From NCBI RefSeq assembly GCF_900177645.1, contig NZ_FXAO01000007.1, positions 62,001 to 126,000 of the forward strand: a stretch of 64,000 nt of DNA. Reading direction: 5' to 3'. This DNA comes from Arenibacter troitsensis (GTDB taxonomy: Bacteria; Bacteroidota; Bacteroidia; Flavobacteriales; Flavobacteriaceae). The notes below the pieces were generated by a model that was not told where the DNA came from, ran no database searches, and saw only the letters and a list, made by a program, of their open reading frames with translations. Shown in pieces: positions 1 to 8,838 of the stretch. The first letter of the stretch is position 1. Each line of letters starts with the position of its first letter. The translations under genes were made by a program, and so were the position numbers.

Positions 1-641
1 CCATACTCCTGATTTTCAGTTAATATAAGCTCCATTAGAAATTTGGCAAGGTTAGCTGCATTGGTTGGGCTGCCAATTTGCTCATCTGTAATTCGCAACA
101 CTTCCCCTTTTTTTGCCTTTTTCAATATGGTCTTATAAAAGTTGTTGCCATATATTTTATGATACAACCAAGAAGTACGGACAATAAAATACTTATCCAA
201 TATTTCCTGTATGTACTTTTCCCCCTCCAATTTTGAACGGCCGTATGCGTTAAGGGGGTTGGGCAGGTCAATTACAGTATAAGGGGAGCCTTTTTCTCCG
301 TCAAAGACATAGTCTGTAGAAATGTGTATTAGCGTTACTTTGTATCTACTGCAGACTAGAGCTATATCCTTAACCGCCTCTGCATTCACTTTAAAGGCCA
401 TTTCCGAGCTTTTCTCTGCTTCATCAACTTTGGTGTAGGCTGCACAATTAATACAATAGTGAAAACCGTCTGTTGAGAAAATTTTGTTGACCTTATTCTT
501 ATCTGTAATGTTTAATTCAGTGGAGTTTTTAAAAACGAATTCCATATCTGGATATTCTGAAGCCAAATCCTGGAGACTTAAACCTAATTGTCCAGATGCC
601 CCAGTAACCAATATTCGTTTTAAATTTTGCGATCTTTCCAT
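1..641 (-). CDS. rmlD: dTDP-4-dehydrorhamnose reductase RmlD, partial (C-terminus off the left edge)
   Basis: Last step of dTDP-L-rhamnose synthesis: NAD(P)H-dependent reduction of dTDP-4-keto-L-rhamnose, in the cytoplasm. The 213 visible codons show an N-terminal nucleotide-binding glycine motif (GASGQLG, about residues 14-20), STDYVFDG (about 108-115) and the short-chain dehydrogenase YxxxK pair (Tyr133, Lys137, in AYGRSK). The family is usually about 285-300 residues, so roughly a quarter is missing beyond position 1. The ATG at 639-641 overlaps the end of rmlC by 22 bp, which suggests translational coupling. It is the distal gene of the operon rmlB-rmlA-rmlC-rmlD. Identity is secure from motifs plus context. 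Confidence 0.95.
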   Translation of the reverse strand, partial: MERSQNLKRILVTGASGQLGLSLQDLASEYPDMEFVFKNSTELNITDKNKVNKIFSTDGFHYCINCAAYTKVDEAEKSSEMAFKVNAEAVKDIALVCSRYKVTLIHISTDYVFDGEKGSPYTVIDLPNPLNAYGRSKLEGEKYIQEILDKYFIVRTSWLYHKIYGNNFYKTILKKAKKGEVLRITDEQIGSPTNAANLAKFLMELILTENQEY

Positions 642-1165
642 AATGGCAATTTTAGATCTTTTTCAGAAAGGATCATTCCGGCTTCATTAAATTCCCATTC
701 AATATCCAAATCCGGGTCATTAAACAAAATTCCTGCTTCGGATCGTGGATCATAGTATTCGTCACACTTATAAGCAAAAATGACCTCTTTGGTCAAGGCA
801 AGGAAACCATGTGCCATACCCTTTGGAACAAATATGGATTTACGATTTTCGGAAGAGAGCCTTAATTTGAAATGCGCTCCAAAGGTAGTACTCTGCTTCC
901 TTAGGTCCACGACCACGTCCAATACTTCTCCTTTTAATACCTGCACTAATTTTGCTTGGGAATGTTCCCCAGTTTGATAGTGCAAGCCTCTCAACACTCC
1001 TTTTTTTGAAATGGAGATATTGTCTTGGACAAAATTGATTTTCTCACCAATATATTCTTCCAATTTGTTCTGGTGGTAGGACTCAAAGAACAAGCCCCTT
1101 TCGTCTTGGTGAACCAAGGGTTCCAAAACATAACATCCTTGCAATAAAGTGTTTGTAATTTTCAC
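620..1165 (-). CDS. rmlC: dTDP-4-dehydrorhamnose 3,5-epimerase RmlC
   Basis: Converts dTDP-4-keto-6-deoxy-D-glucose to dTDP-4-keto-L-rhamnose. The 181 residues match the usual family length. The catalytic His62 sits in the LRGLHYQ signature and the catalytic Tyr132 in the AYKCDEYYDP stretch; the cupin-type GMAHGF motif is near residue 117. It starts 30 bp after rmlA and its 3' end overlaps rmlD by 22 bp. Nothing in the sequence is unusual for the family. Confidence 0.97.
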   Translation of the reverse strand: MKITNTLLQGCYVLEPLVHQDERGLFFESYHQNKLEEYIGEKINFVQDNISISKKGVLRGLHYQTGEHSQAKLVQVLKGEVLDVVVDLRKQSTTFGAHFKLRLSSENRKSIFVPKGMAHGFLALTKEVIFAYKCDEYYDPRSEAGILFNDPDLDIEWEFNEAGMILSEKDLKLPLWKDRKI

Positions 1166-1195
1166 GATTTAACTTAGGGCTCTAAAGAATAGAAC

Positions 1196-2053
1196 TTATT
1201 TAAGATTAAGTAAATACCTTCCATAACCACTTTTTAAAAGGGGTTCTGCTAAAATTTGAAGTTGTTCTTTTGAAATATACCCCATGGTGTAAGCAATTTC
1301 TTCTATAGCACCAATTTTAAGGCCTTGCCGTTCTTCGATTACTTCTACAAATTGTGAAGCCTGCATTAAGGAGGCAAAAGTACCAGTGTCCAACCAAGCT
1401 GTTCCCCTGTCCAAGATACTTACTTTTAGTTTACCTTTATCCAAATATGCCTTATTGATATCAGTAATCTCAAGTTCTCCCCGATTACTTGGTTTTATAC
1501 TTTTGGTAATTTCTATGACTTCGTTGTCATAAAAATATATTCCTGGAACTGCGTAGTTCGATTTTGGATGGGTTGGCTTTTCTTCAATACTGATGGCTTT
1601 ACCATCTGCATTAAATTCCACCACGCCATATCGCTGGGGATCTTGAACATGATACCCGTAGATAATTCCACCATCCGGATCATTATTAGCTTGTAGTAGA
1701 TCAGCTAAACCGGACCCATAAAAAATATTATCGCCCAAAATCAGGGCTACTTTATCCTTTCCAAGGAATTCTTCCCCTATTATAAACGCCTCTGCAAGTC
1801 CTTTTGGCTCTTCCTGACAGGCGTACTTAAAATCGCAGCCCAATTGGTATCCATCTCCCAACAATTTTTCAAAGAGGTTCCTGTCTTGCGGCGTAGTAAT
1901 AATCAGTATTTCCCTGATTCCGGCCGACAATAAGGTGGCCAAGGGGTAATAGATCATGGGCTTATCGTAAATGGGCATGAGTTGTTTGCTGATTGCCAAG
2001 GTAATGGGGTATAACCTGGTTCCTGAACCTCCTGCCAATATGATGCCTTTCAT
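1196..2053 (-). CDS. rmlA: glucose-1-phosphate thymidylyltransferase RmlA
   Basis: Makes dTDP-glucose from dTTP and glucose-1-phosphate, the entry step of the dTDP-rhamnose pathway. The nucleotidyltransferase signature GGSGTRLYP lies at about residues 8-16, with the [10 protein letters not shown] substrate loop at 23-32 and the metal-binding LGDNIFYG near 106-113. At 285 residues it has the normal length of the short RmlA type. It is third from the end of the minus-strand operon, 57 bp after rmlB and 30 bp before rmlC. The enzyme family is normally feedback-inhibited by dTDP-rhamnose (family knowledge). Confidence 0.97.
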   Translation of the reverse strand: MKGIILAGGSGTRLYPITLAISKQLMPIYDKPMIYYPLATLLSAGIREILIITTPQDRNLFEKLLGDGYQLGCDFKYACQEEPKGLAEAFIIGEEFLGKDKVALILGDNIFYGSGLADLLQANNDPDGGIIYGYHVQDPQRYGVVEFNADGKAISIEEKPTHPKSNYAVPGIYFYDNEVIEITKSIKPSNRGELEITDINKAYLDKGKLKVSILDRGTAWLDTGTFASLMQASQFVEVIEERQGLKIGAIEEIAYTMGYISKEQLQILAEPLLKSGYGRYLLNLK

Positions 2054-2110
2054 GTTTTTGTTTTTATGTTACTCAATCCTTTTCTGTGAAGGCCAAAAAC
2101 CGAGTTATTT

Positions 2111-3118
2111 TTAATTATATTTATTAATATACCAACCGACTGTCTTTTCCATTCCAGTATTTATATTTTGCATTGGATTCCAACCTAATTCTTCGGATAC
2201 CTTGGAGAAGTCTATGGCATATCTAAAATCATGTCCGGCGCGGTCTGTTACAAAAGCCAATTGATCCAGATAACTTCCTTGTTTTTTAGGGAGTAAACGG
2301 TCCAATATTTGACAAATTTGATTAACAATTTCAATATTGGTTTGTTCCGAGTTTCCACCCAAAAGATAAGTTTCCCCTGTTTTGCCGTGCTTAAAAATAG
2401 TTGATATTCCTATACAATGATCTTCTACATAGAGCCAATCTCGTACATTGGTCCCATCTCCATATATTGGAATATCTTCCCCTTTCAAGGCTTTTCTAAT
2501 GATAGTTGGTATCAACTTTTCGTCGTGTTGATGTGGTCCGTAATTGTTGGAACAATTACTGGTAACAACATTTAGTCCATAGGTGTGATGGTAACTTCTT
2601 ACCAAGAAATCAGAAGAAGCTTTTGAGGCGCTATAGGGACTGTTGGGGGCATAAGGGGTCTTTTCGGTAAAAAAGCCTTCAGACCCTAAACTTCCATAAA
2701 CCTCGTCGGTAGAAATATGGTGAAAACGGGAATTTGCATACCCTTCCTTGGGTTGATTCACAGATTTCATCCAAAACTTTTTAGCAGTTTCCAAGAGTAC
2801 AAAGGTACCTTCAATATTGCTTTTAATAAAATTTTCAGGATTTTCAATTGACTTATCTACATGCGATTCGGCAGCAAAGTGTATAACGTTATCAACTTTG
2901 TATTTTGTAAATACACCCTCAACTAAGGAAACATCACATATGTTACCCTTAATGAAGTGATAGTTGTCATAATTTTCTACTCCTTTGAGATTTTCTAGAT
3001 TCCCTGCGTATGTAAGAAGATCCAAATTGATAATTTGGTCATTGGGATTGGCGTTAAGAAAATAATGGATAAAATTACTTCCTATAAACCCAGCCCCACC
3101 TGTAACCAATATGTTCAT
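2111..3118 (-). CDS. rmlB: dTDP-glucose 4,6-dehydratase RmlB
   Basis: Second step of the pathway: NAD+-dependent conversion of dTDP-glucose to dTDP-4-keto-6-deoxyglucose. The extended short-chain dehydrogenase fold is visible: GGAGFIGS at residues 7-14, the catalytic Thr137-Asp138-Glu139 in ISTDEVYG, and Tyr162/Lys166 in YSASK. The length of 335 is typical. It begins 3 bp after the Wzz-like gene ends, so the two are almost certainly on one transcript, linking rhamnose supply to polysaccharide assembly. Confidence 0.97.
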   Translation of the reverse strand: MNILVTGGAGFIGSNFIHYFLNANPNDQIINLDLLTYAGNLENLKGVENYDNYHFIKGNICDVSLVEGVFTKYKVDNVIHFAAESHVDKSIENPENFIKSNIEGTFVLLETAKKFWMKSVNQPKEGYANSRFHHISTDEVYGSLGSEGFFTEKTPYAPNSPYSASKASSDFLVRSYHHTYGLNVVTSNCSNNYGPHQHDEKLIPTIIRKALKGEDIPIYGDGTNVRDWLYVEDHCIGISTIFKHGKTGETYLLGGNSEQTNIEIVNQICQILDRLLPKKQGSYLDQLAFVTDRAGHDFRYAIDFSKVSEELGWNPMQNINTGMEKTVGWYINKYN

Positions 3119-3121
3119 GGA

Positions 3122-4180
3122 TTATTCCTTTTTGTAGTTCTTTAAGTAGGTATTTAAGTCCAATAGACTAAGGATTAATAAGGTAATCCCGATAAATCCA
3201 AGGGGAATCCAAAATTTATAGCTATTCAGTATTCCCTTTACCTCTACACCCCTTCTAGGGAAGGCAGAGATAACATTTAGTATGCTCGATTTATTGGCCC
3301 TTTCTTCATTGAGCAATACCAAGTTTTCCTTTAACTTATCCACTTGGTTGATCAAGGCTAATTCTTTATTTTCCTGGCCTCCGTTTTCCCCTAAACTAAT
3401 ATTGGTACCCTGTTGCGGTTTTTCAGCTTCCTTTTCCATCACACGCTTGTAAAGATGTTGTAAGGAATCTACCTCCATTAATTGTTTTTTGTATAGGCTG
3501 TCCTGTAGGCTTATATTTTGGTCACTAATACTTTGTTGCAACTGAAAATATTCATTTCGGGAAATCGATTTGATAATTGAAGGTTGTATAGCTTTGGCAA
3601 CTGTGCTATTTGTTGCTGTGACAGATATGGTATGGAAACGGGCGTCCATGGAGTTGAAATTTTTCAAATAATTCTCCATGTCGATGGCCTTTTTTGTGGT
3701 GGAATCCAAACTGCGTACAAACTTGTCGAACAATTGCACCTTTTGGTTTTCATCCGAATAGGACTCCACTATAAACTTTTTTAGTTTGGAAGCTTCGGAG
3801 ACGCTAACATCCAAAGCCTCTGCCAAGGCGGTGGAGTCTTCTGCCTCCGCCAATTCATTGTAGAAATTTACGTTGTTGTACAATTGTTGCACACTGTTAA
3901 AATTGGGTTCAACCACCATTGTGGAAATAAACTTAGGCTCTTTTACCATGTCTAGGTATATGCCTAAGGCTAATCCTACTACGGCTGCAACCACAAATTT
4001 TATGAAATGCTTTTGTAAAAAAAGCAGGAATAGTATAACTGTATGGAAAATACCTTTGAAAATATTACCTATAAAACGGAAGAATTTCTTGAACCCGTTA
4101 CCAATTAATTGAAAAAGTTGACCCAAATCTACTTCATCGGAAGAGGATGAGCTACTATTCGTCGGTTGTTGATTAGCCAT
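3122..4180 (-). CDS. Wzz-like chain-length determinant / polysaccharide co-polymerase-type membrane protein
   Basis: Probable inner-membrane protein of the polysaccharide co-polymerase type. It has 352 residues: a Ser/Asp-rich cytoplasmic N-terminus (a run of six Ser near residue 10), one or two hydrophobic segments at about 45-80, a long periplasmic stretch with coiled-coil-like helices (about 85-320) and a C-terminal transmembrane segment at about 322-342. This N-in/C-in two-helix layout is that of Wzz proteins. There is no tyrosine-kinase domain. It lies 3 bp from both neighbours, between the rml genes and the uncharacterised 561-aa gene. Its substrate (O-antigen, capsule or other) cannot be told from the sequence. 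Confidence 0.75.
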   Translation of the reverse strand: MANQQPTNSSSSSSDEVDLGQLFQLIGNGFKKFFRFIGNIFKGIFHTVILFLLFLQKHFIKFVVAAVVGLALGIYLDMVKEPKFISTMVVEPNFNSVQQLYNNVNFYNELAEAEDSTALAEALDVSVSEASKLKKFIVESYSDENQKVQLFDKFVRSLDSTTKKAIDMENYLKNFNSMDARFHTISVTATNSTVAKAIQPSIIKSISRNEYFQLQQSISDQNISLQDSLYKKQLMEVDSLQHLYKRVMEKEAEKPQQGTNISLGENGGQENKELALINQVDKLKENLVLLNEERANKSSILNVISAFPRRGVEVKGILNSYKFWIPLGFIGITLLILSLLDLNTYLKNYKKE

Positions 4181-4183
4181 AAA

Positions 4184-5869
4184 CTAGGAATTAAATATTT
4201 GTGTTAGTATTTTATCCGTTATTAAATAGGTAGGCTTTACCCCTGTGGTCCCCAAACCACCGGATGCCAAGGTACTCCCCGTTTCCAGAGGGTTATCGGA
4301 GGCATAATAGGCATAACGCACTTTAACATCTTCCCGTATACTTTTTCTAATTTTGGATGCGGATTGTATTGCCTTCTGATAATGCACTCCCTCCATTTCC
4401 AACCCAATTACGTTCCAAGTGGATTCATGAAAGAATTTCAGGATGTCCCTATTTTGCAAAGAGGTTCCCAAGACGGTCACCATAGCTCCCTGTAAAACTT
4501 TTAGTCCGTTGCCTTCAAAATCTTCTTTTCGCAATTCATTGTCAAAAGGGTAATTATCTGCCGTTCCTTCAAAAATATGGGCGTCGGGAATCATTATATC
4601 CCCTTTGCCACCTTCAAGAATTCCTGCCTTTCCCATTATGGTAATCGAAGCCACATTTAAAAATACCTCTTGGTTTTTTTTAACTCTATAAGGCTTCAAT
4701 AATTCATCAATGGTTTCATAGGCCTGTTCCCCAAAGGCGTAATCCATAACAAAGATAACAGGTTTTTCATTTTCTGGACAGTTTGCGTGCAAATCGTAAC
4801 AACAGGCACCTTTACCCAATTTTGACATGTCAAAAATTTGTACATCTATATTGGTACCGGAAACGTCATCAATGGCTATCATACCGTTTTTTTTAGCCTG
4901 GGCAATCACCTTATCCCTTAAGAGGGAATTTTTGGGGATACTCAAAGCCTCATATGTCTCCAATTTTGTCTTTCCTGCCAACGTCTTGGACAATGCTTTT
5001 TTGGCGAACAATGAATTCATTACGCTGTGCATATTGGCACTTATGATATGAATGGGACGTTCCATAAGTCCGTTTTCCTGTAATACCTCTTTTATCCTGT
5101 TGGCCCAACGTTCCCCATGAATGTGATGTCCTAAACGCTCCCGTAACATGGGACTAAAGGTAATGGCCCTTTTGTTTCCTGTGGTTTCTTCTTCTATGGC
5201 CAGTTTTCCCAACCAGTAGATAATCTTTAAAAATCGCTCTGGCTCCAAAGCCGTTGAGAGTTTTTTGTGGATCGCCATTACCTCAATAAACGGTCTTCCC
5301 AAAATATTGGCCATATGTATTAGGGCTACTTCCCTTTCCCTCTGGCTAAGTTCCTCCTTATTCGCGGCTTGTTCCAATTTTACCCAGTCACGTATAGTTT
5401 TATCCGTATCCTCTATAATAACCTTCTTACTAATTTTCTCGGATTCGATAAACAAAAAGGTGAGATGGGTTAGAATATCGTAAATATCAGATCTGCCTCG
5501 GGTAATCTCTATGTTCATCTGTTCATCATCGATCCTGTAACAGTTTCTCCGTCTTTTGGGTGGAATAATTGGTTTAAATTGGGAACCCGCATAGCCTTCG
5601 TCTGAGGTGAGGTTTATAAACCTACATTGTTCTATTCCTTCCGGCAATCTTTCCAAAACATACATAAGTCCGTTAAGTTCAGCCTTTTCCTCGGCAATGG
5701 AACCATATATTTCTGGGCGTAATTGTAAAAGGGATTGTCTTAAGGTTGCTCCAGAAACACCTGAAGGCTTGTAAAATCCACGGTTAAAAAGATGCCGCAT
5801 TGTTATGTACAAGCGCTCAATGGCATTGGTGGAATCTTGTGCCCTAGTAGTGTTAACGGATTTACTCAT
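4184..5869 (-). CDS. uncharacterised Bacteroidota protein with nucleoside-phosphorylase-like C-terminal part (DUF6909-like)
   Basis: Probable first gene of the Wzz/rml operon, 561 residues, soluble, with no signal peptide. I associate the whole-length family with DUF6909 from memory, and no function is known to me. The C-terminal half resembles the purine/uridine phosphorylase and MTA/SAH-nucleosidase fold: a GDIMIP strand at about residues 423-428 after a glycine-rich turn, a GLEMEG motif at about 489-494 (the family's ribose-binding Met-Glu), and an ASDN stretch at about 523-526, where the family has its catalytic Asp. The N-terminal 350 residues match nothing I recognise. The fold assignment is my inference from motifs and their order. 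The ATG at 5867-5869 lies 14 nt from a -7 box. Confidence 0.6.
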   Translation of the reverse strand: MSKSVNTTRAQDSTNAIERLYITMRHLFNRGFYKPSGVSGATLRQSLLQLRPEIYGSIAEEKAELNGLMYVLERLPEGIEQCRFINLTSDEGYAGSQFKPIIPPKRRRNCYRIDDEQMNIEITRGRSDIYDILTHLTFLFIESEKISKKVIIEDTDKTIRDWVKLEQAANKEELSQREREVALIHMANILGRPFIEVMAIHKKLSTALEPERFLKIIYWLGKLAIEEETTGNKRAITFSPMLRERLGHHIHGERWANRIKEVLQENGLMERPIHIISANMHSVMNSLFAKKALSKTLAGKTKLETYEALSIPKNSLLRDKVIAQAKKNGMIAIDDVSGTNIDVQIFDMSKLGKGACCYDLHANCPENEKPVIFVMDYAFGEQAYETIDELLKPYRVKKNQEVFLNVASITIMGKAGILEGGKGDIMIPDAHIFEGTADNYPFDNELRKEDFEGNGLKVLQGAMVTVLGTSLQNRDILKFFHESTWNVIGLEMEGVHYQKAIQSASKIRKSIREDVKVRYAYYASDNPLETGSTLASGGLGTTGVKPTYLITDKILTQIFNS

Positions 5870-5883
5870 AAGCGGATTTCGTG

Positions 5884-5891
5884 CAAAACTA
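5884..5891 (-). promoter_or_regulatory. -7 box for the 561-aa/Wzz/rml operon
   Basis: On the minus strand this reads TAGTTTTG, matching the Bacteroidota -7 consensus TAnnTTTG. It lies 14 nt before the start codon, giving a very short leader. No clear -33 TTTG was seen at the usual distance, so the call rests on the -7 match and position. Confidence 0.45.
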
Positions 5892-6016
5892 CAATTTATA
5901 TTGTTTATTTTATTTCCTGTGTAGCTTTTATAAGTTTCTTGCCAACACTAAAATTATAAATTTAAACTTTTAGGGTATCAATAATTGTAAATATTGAAAA
6001 ATAATGGCTGGCTTTT

Positions 6017-7525
6017 TTATGAGTTATTCATCATTGACCAGCTTTTCAATCCATCGGCTACTTTTCGGTCATTGGACAAGCGCTGTACCTTGTTCTGACC
6101 TCCCAACTTTCCAATGGACTTCATATATTCTTGAAACCCATCTTTTTTTATTTGGGTAATTTTCAAAGTTTGGAGAATTTTGCCCTCAATTAAATCAAAA
6201 TAATAAGTGTTTTGCTGCTGCAAAGACTCGTCCAAGATGGTAATGAACTTTTTAATGTCTGATGGGGGGCGTTCAAATTCGATCAGCCATTCGTGATATG
6301 GAAGTTCTTTTTCTTCTGGATTAATTTGGGGGGCTACTGTAAATTCGTTTATCCTGGCATCTGTTGCCTCTATAGCCTGTTTCATTGCTTCTTCCACCTC
6401 CTTACCAATAACATGTTCCCCAAAGGCGGAGATAAAATGTTTAATTCTTCCGGAAACTATAATTTTAAAGGGCTTCAATGAAATAAACTGAACGGTATCT
6501 CCGAGATTGTAAGCCCATAAACCGGCGTTGGTAGAGATGATCATGACGTAATTTACTCCCAGTTCAACATCTTTAAGGGTAATACGTTTGGGGTTTTCCA
6601 CAAAGAATTCATCGGCCTTGACAAACTCATAGAAGATGCCCGAATTTAATAACAAAAGCATCCCATTTTCCTTTTGGGAATTTTGGTAAGCGAAAAATCC
6701 TTCACTGGCGGGGAAGAGTTCTATACTGTCTACACGGCGCCCGATGAGGTTCTCAAATTTTGCACGATAGGGCTCGTAGTTAACCCCTCCATAAATGAAT
6801 AGTTGAAAATTTTTGAAGAGATCTCCTATTTTTTTGTCCGTTTTTTTGTTCAGCTTTTCAAAATACATTTGAACCCAAGAGGGTATTCCCGCAATAACGG
6901 TCATGTTCTCATTTACGGTTTCCTCTACAATTTTGTTCACTTTGGTGTCCCAATCCTCCAAACAATTGGTTTCCCAACTTGGCAATCGGTTTTTTTGTAG
7001 ATAATTGGGAACATAGTGCGCGGATATACCTGATAATCTACCAATCTTTATCCCATTTTTTTCTTTCATTTCGGGACTTCCTTGAAGAAAGATCATTTTT
7101 CCATTCACAAAATCTGCATTTCCTGTTTCATGGATATAATTCAAAATGGCATTTCGGGAAGCTTCAACCTGGTACTTAATGGATTCGTGGGTGATGGGGA
7201 TGTATTTAACCCCGGATGTGGTCCCCGAAGTTTTTGCAAAGTAGGCAGGTTTACCAGGCCATAATACATCTTTCTGGCCTGCTACCACCTTTTCCACATA
7301 TCCCTTTAACTCTTCATAGTCCCTTATGGGGACGTTTTCAATAAATTGGGCATGGGTTTTTATATTCGAAAAATGATGATCCTTACCGAAGTCGGTATTT
7401 TTGGCAGTAGCTAGGAGCGATTGGAATACTTTTTCCTGAGTTTGAATAGGGTTATTTACCCATTCGGCAGTTTTTTTAGCGATATTCTTGGCGAATATTT
7501 GTGCGGCAAATGATTTTAAACTCAT
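6017..7525 (-). CDS. GH3-like acyl-adenylate/amido synthetase family protein
   Basis: Member of the GH3 (auxin-responsive promoter) family of adenylate-forming enzymes. In plants these conjugate amino acids to acyl acids; bacterial members have no settled substrate. The ATP-binding motif TSGTTSGVK is at about residues 99-107, followed by YGGVNYEPY and ELFPASEGF in the middle and NLGDTVQF near 335-345. The length of 502 is typical for bacterial members. It starts 6 bp after the M23 peptidase gene, so the two are probably co-transcribed. There is no signal peptide, so it should be cytoplasmic. Confidence 0.85.
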   Translation of the reverse strand: MSLKSFAAQIFAKNIAKKTAEWVNNPIQTQEKVFQSLLATAKNTDFGKDHHFSNIKTHAQFIENVPIRDYEELKGYVEKVVAGQKDVLWPGKPAYFAKTSGTTSGVKYIPITHESIKYQVEASRNAILNYIHETGNADFVNGKMIFLQGSPEMKEKNGIKIGRLSGISAHYVPNYLQKNRLPSWETNCLEDWDTKVNKIVEETVNENMTVIAGIPSWVQMYFEKLNKKTDKKIGDLFKNFQLFIYGGVNYEPYRAKFENLIGRRVDSIELFPASEGFFAYQNSQKENGMLLLLNSGIFYEFVKADEFFVENPKRITLKDVELGVNYVMIISTNAGLWAYNLGDTVQFISLKPFKIIVSGRIKHFISAFGEHVIGKEVEEAMKQAIEATDARINEFTVAPQINPEEKELPYHEWLIEFERPPSDIKKFITILDESLQQQNTYYFDLIEGKILQTLKITQIKKDGFQEYMKSIGKLGGQNKVQRLSNDRKVADGLKSWSMMNNS

Positions 7526-7531
7526 CTAGAA

Positions 7532-8401
7532 CTATTTAAAATCTATAAAATTTAGAGGGTCTATTGGGCTACCATTGCTCCAGAGCTCAAAGTGAAGATG
7601 TGGTCCCGTGGTCAATTCCCCTGTATTTCCTGCCGAAGCAATTACCTCTCCTGATCGTACTACATCACCCTGCGCCTTGTTTAAGGATCCATTGTGCTTA
7701 TATACGCTTAAAAGTCCGTCCATATGTTCCAAGATAATTACATAACCGGTTTCCGCCGTCCATTCGGCAAAAATGACAGTGCCATTGGCTACTGCTTTAA
7801 TGGGACTGTCCATTGGAGCCACCACATCTACGGCAAAATGCTTGTTTTCAGTATTAAATTCTTGGGAAATGGTTCCAGAAAGGGGAGAAAAAAGTACCTG
7901 TCCGGGATTATTGATATTTCTTTCAAACAAATTGTATTTATCCTCCAAGGCTACCTGTTCCCTTAGCAGGGAATCTTCCCTGATCGGTGTTAAATCTATG
8001 GTAGAGGGATCCAGTTTGTATTGATCGAATAAGGAATCCCTATTAATTTCATTATTTTCAATATCACCTCTGAGCACCTTTCGAATGTTATCTAAATACC
8101 TATTGGTATAATTTAATGTAGCAACCAAAGAATCAGTCCTATAGGTAAGCTCTGTGGCCTGTCGTTTTAATTTAGTGGAGGAGTATCCTGGAATATATTC
8201 CCTTAAAGGTGTAAACGCGATTAATAGTATAGTGAATCCAATAAGGCCAATTATGAACAAGGAACCCGTTACAAAAACATTCATCCTGCTCAGCTTGAAA
8301 GAAATTTTTTCCTCAAAGGTACTTTCATTCAAAATCACCAGACGATACTTATGGAGAAGTTTCTGTTTAATTTCTTTTCTTTTCTTTACCTTTTTGGCCA
8401 T
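7532..8401 (-). CDS. M23 family metallopeptidase, membrane-anchored
   Basis: Probable peptidoglycan endopeptidase anchored in the inner membrane. There is a basic N-terminus, one transmembrane helix at about residues 42-64, a coiled-coil-prone linker, and a C-terminal LytM domain. The zinc-site motifs are intact: HFAVD in the first half of the domain and GPHLHFELW near the C-terminus. I chose the ATG at 8399-8401 (MAKKVKKRK), because the basic start followed by the helix fits this family; an alternative ATG lies 9 bp upstream. It is the first gene of a two-gene unit with the GH3-like gene and is divergent from tatA. Confidence 0.9.
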   Translation of the reverse strand: MAKKVKKRKEIKQKLLHKYRLVILNESTFEEKISFKLSRMNVFVTGSLFIIGLIGFTILLIAFTPLREYIPGYSSTKLKRQATELTYRTDSLVATLNYTNRYLDNIRKVLRGDIENNEINRDSLFDQYKLDPSTIDLTPIREDSLLREQVALEDKYNLFERNINNPGQVLFSPLSGTISQEFNTENKHFAVDVVAPMDSPIKAVANGTVIFAEWTAETGYVIILEHMDGLLSVYKHNGSLNKAQGDVVRSGEVIASAGNTGELTTGPHLHFELWSNGSPIDPLNFIDFK

Positions 8402-8477
8402 AATGAACAAAGATAAGCTTAGTATTTAACTTTAATTCTACTACTACTCAAATTGATTTCCTACACTTTTTATAGTA

Positions 8478-8485
8478 CAAAAGTA
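8478..8485 (-). promoter_or_regulatory. -7 box for the M23/GH3 unit
   Basis: TACTTTTG on the minus strand, 76 nt before the M23 start codon, matches TAnnTTTG. A -33 element is not obvious. Confidence 0.4.
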
Positions 8486-8570
8486 TCTATTAACGAAAGA
8501 TATACTAATTTAGAATAATTAAAATATCTTAGAAGCGTTAAAATTAACAGCAATCTAACAACTTTTTTAG

Positions 8571-8578
8571 TACCTTTG
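8571..8578 (+). promoter_or_regulatory. -7 box for tatA
   Basis: TACCTTTG matches the Bacteroidota -7 consensus TAnnTTTG and ends 21 nt before the tatA ATG. It is back to back with the minus-strand promoter at 8478-8485. Confidence 0.5.
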
Positions 8579-8599
8579 TTTTTCTTAAATCATCATACT

Positions 8600-8785
8600 A
8601 TGATATCTTTAAACACATTTTTAGCCATTGGGCCAATGCAAATCGCTTTGGTTGTGGCCATCGTCCTATTATTATTTGGAGGAAAAAAAATTCCTGAATT
8701 GATGCGTGGATTGGGAAGCGGCATTAAAGAATTTAAGGATGCTTCCAAGGAAGACGATAAATTGGAAGAGAAGAAAGAAAAATAG
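8600..8785 (+). CDS. tatA: Sec-independent translocase subunit TatA/E-like
   Basis: Pore-forming subunit of the twin-arginine translocase for folded proteins. The 61 residues are typical: a short periplasmic N-terminus, a single transmembrane helix (about residues 9-24), the conserved [14 protein letters not shown] hinge and amphipathic helix, and a charged Lys/Glu-rich tail. The ATG at 8600 is preferred over an in-frame TTG eight codons upstream, because that TTG overlaps the -7 box. tatC is not in the window. A terminator follows directly. Confidence 0.93.
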   Translation: MISLNTFLAIGPMQIALVVAIVLLLFGGKKIPELMRGLGSGIKEFKDASKEDDKLEEKKEK

Positions 8786-8809
8786 ATCATCTTTAACATA
8801 TTTTCAAAG

Positions 8810-8838
8810 AACATCTGGCATTAGTCAGGTGTTTTTTT
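8810..8838 (+). terminator. rho-independent terminator after tatA
   Basis: An 8-bp stem (AACATCTG / CAGGTGTT, one G-T pair) with an 8-nt loop, followed by a run of T. Confidence 0.8.
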
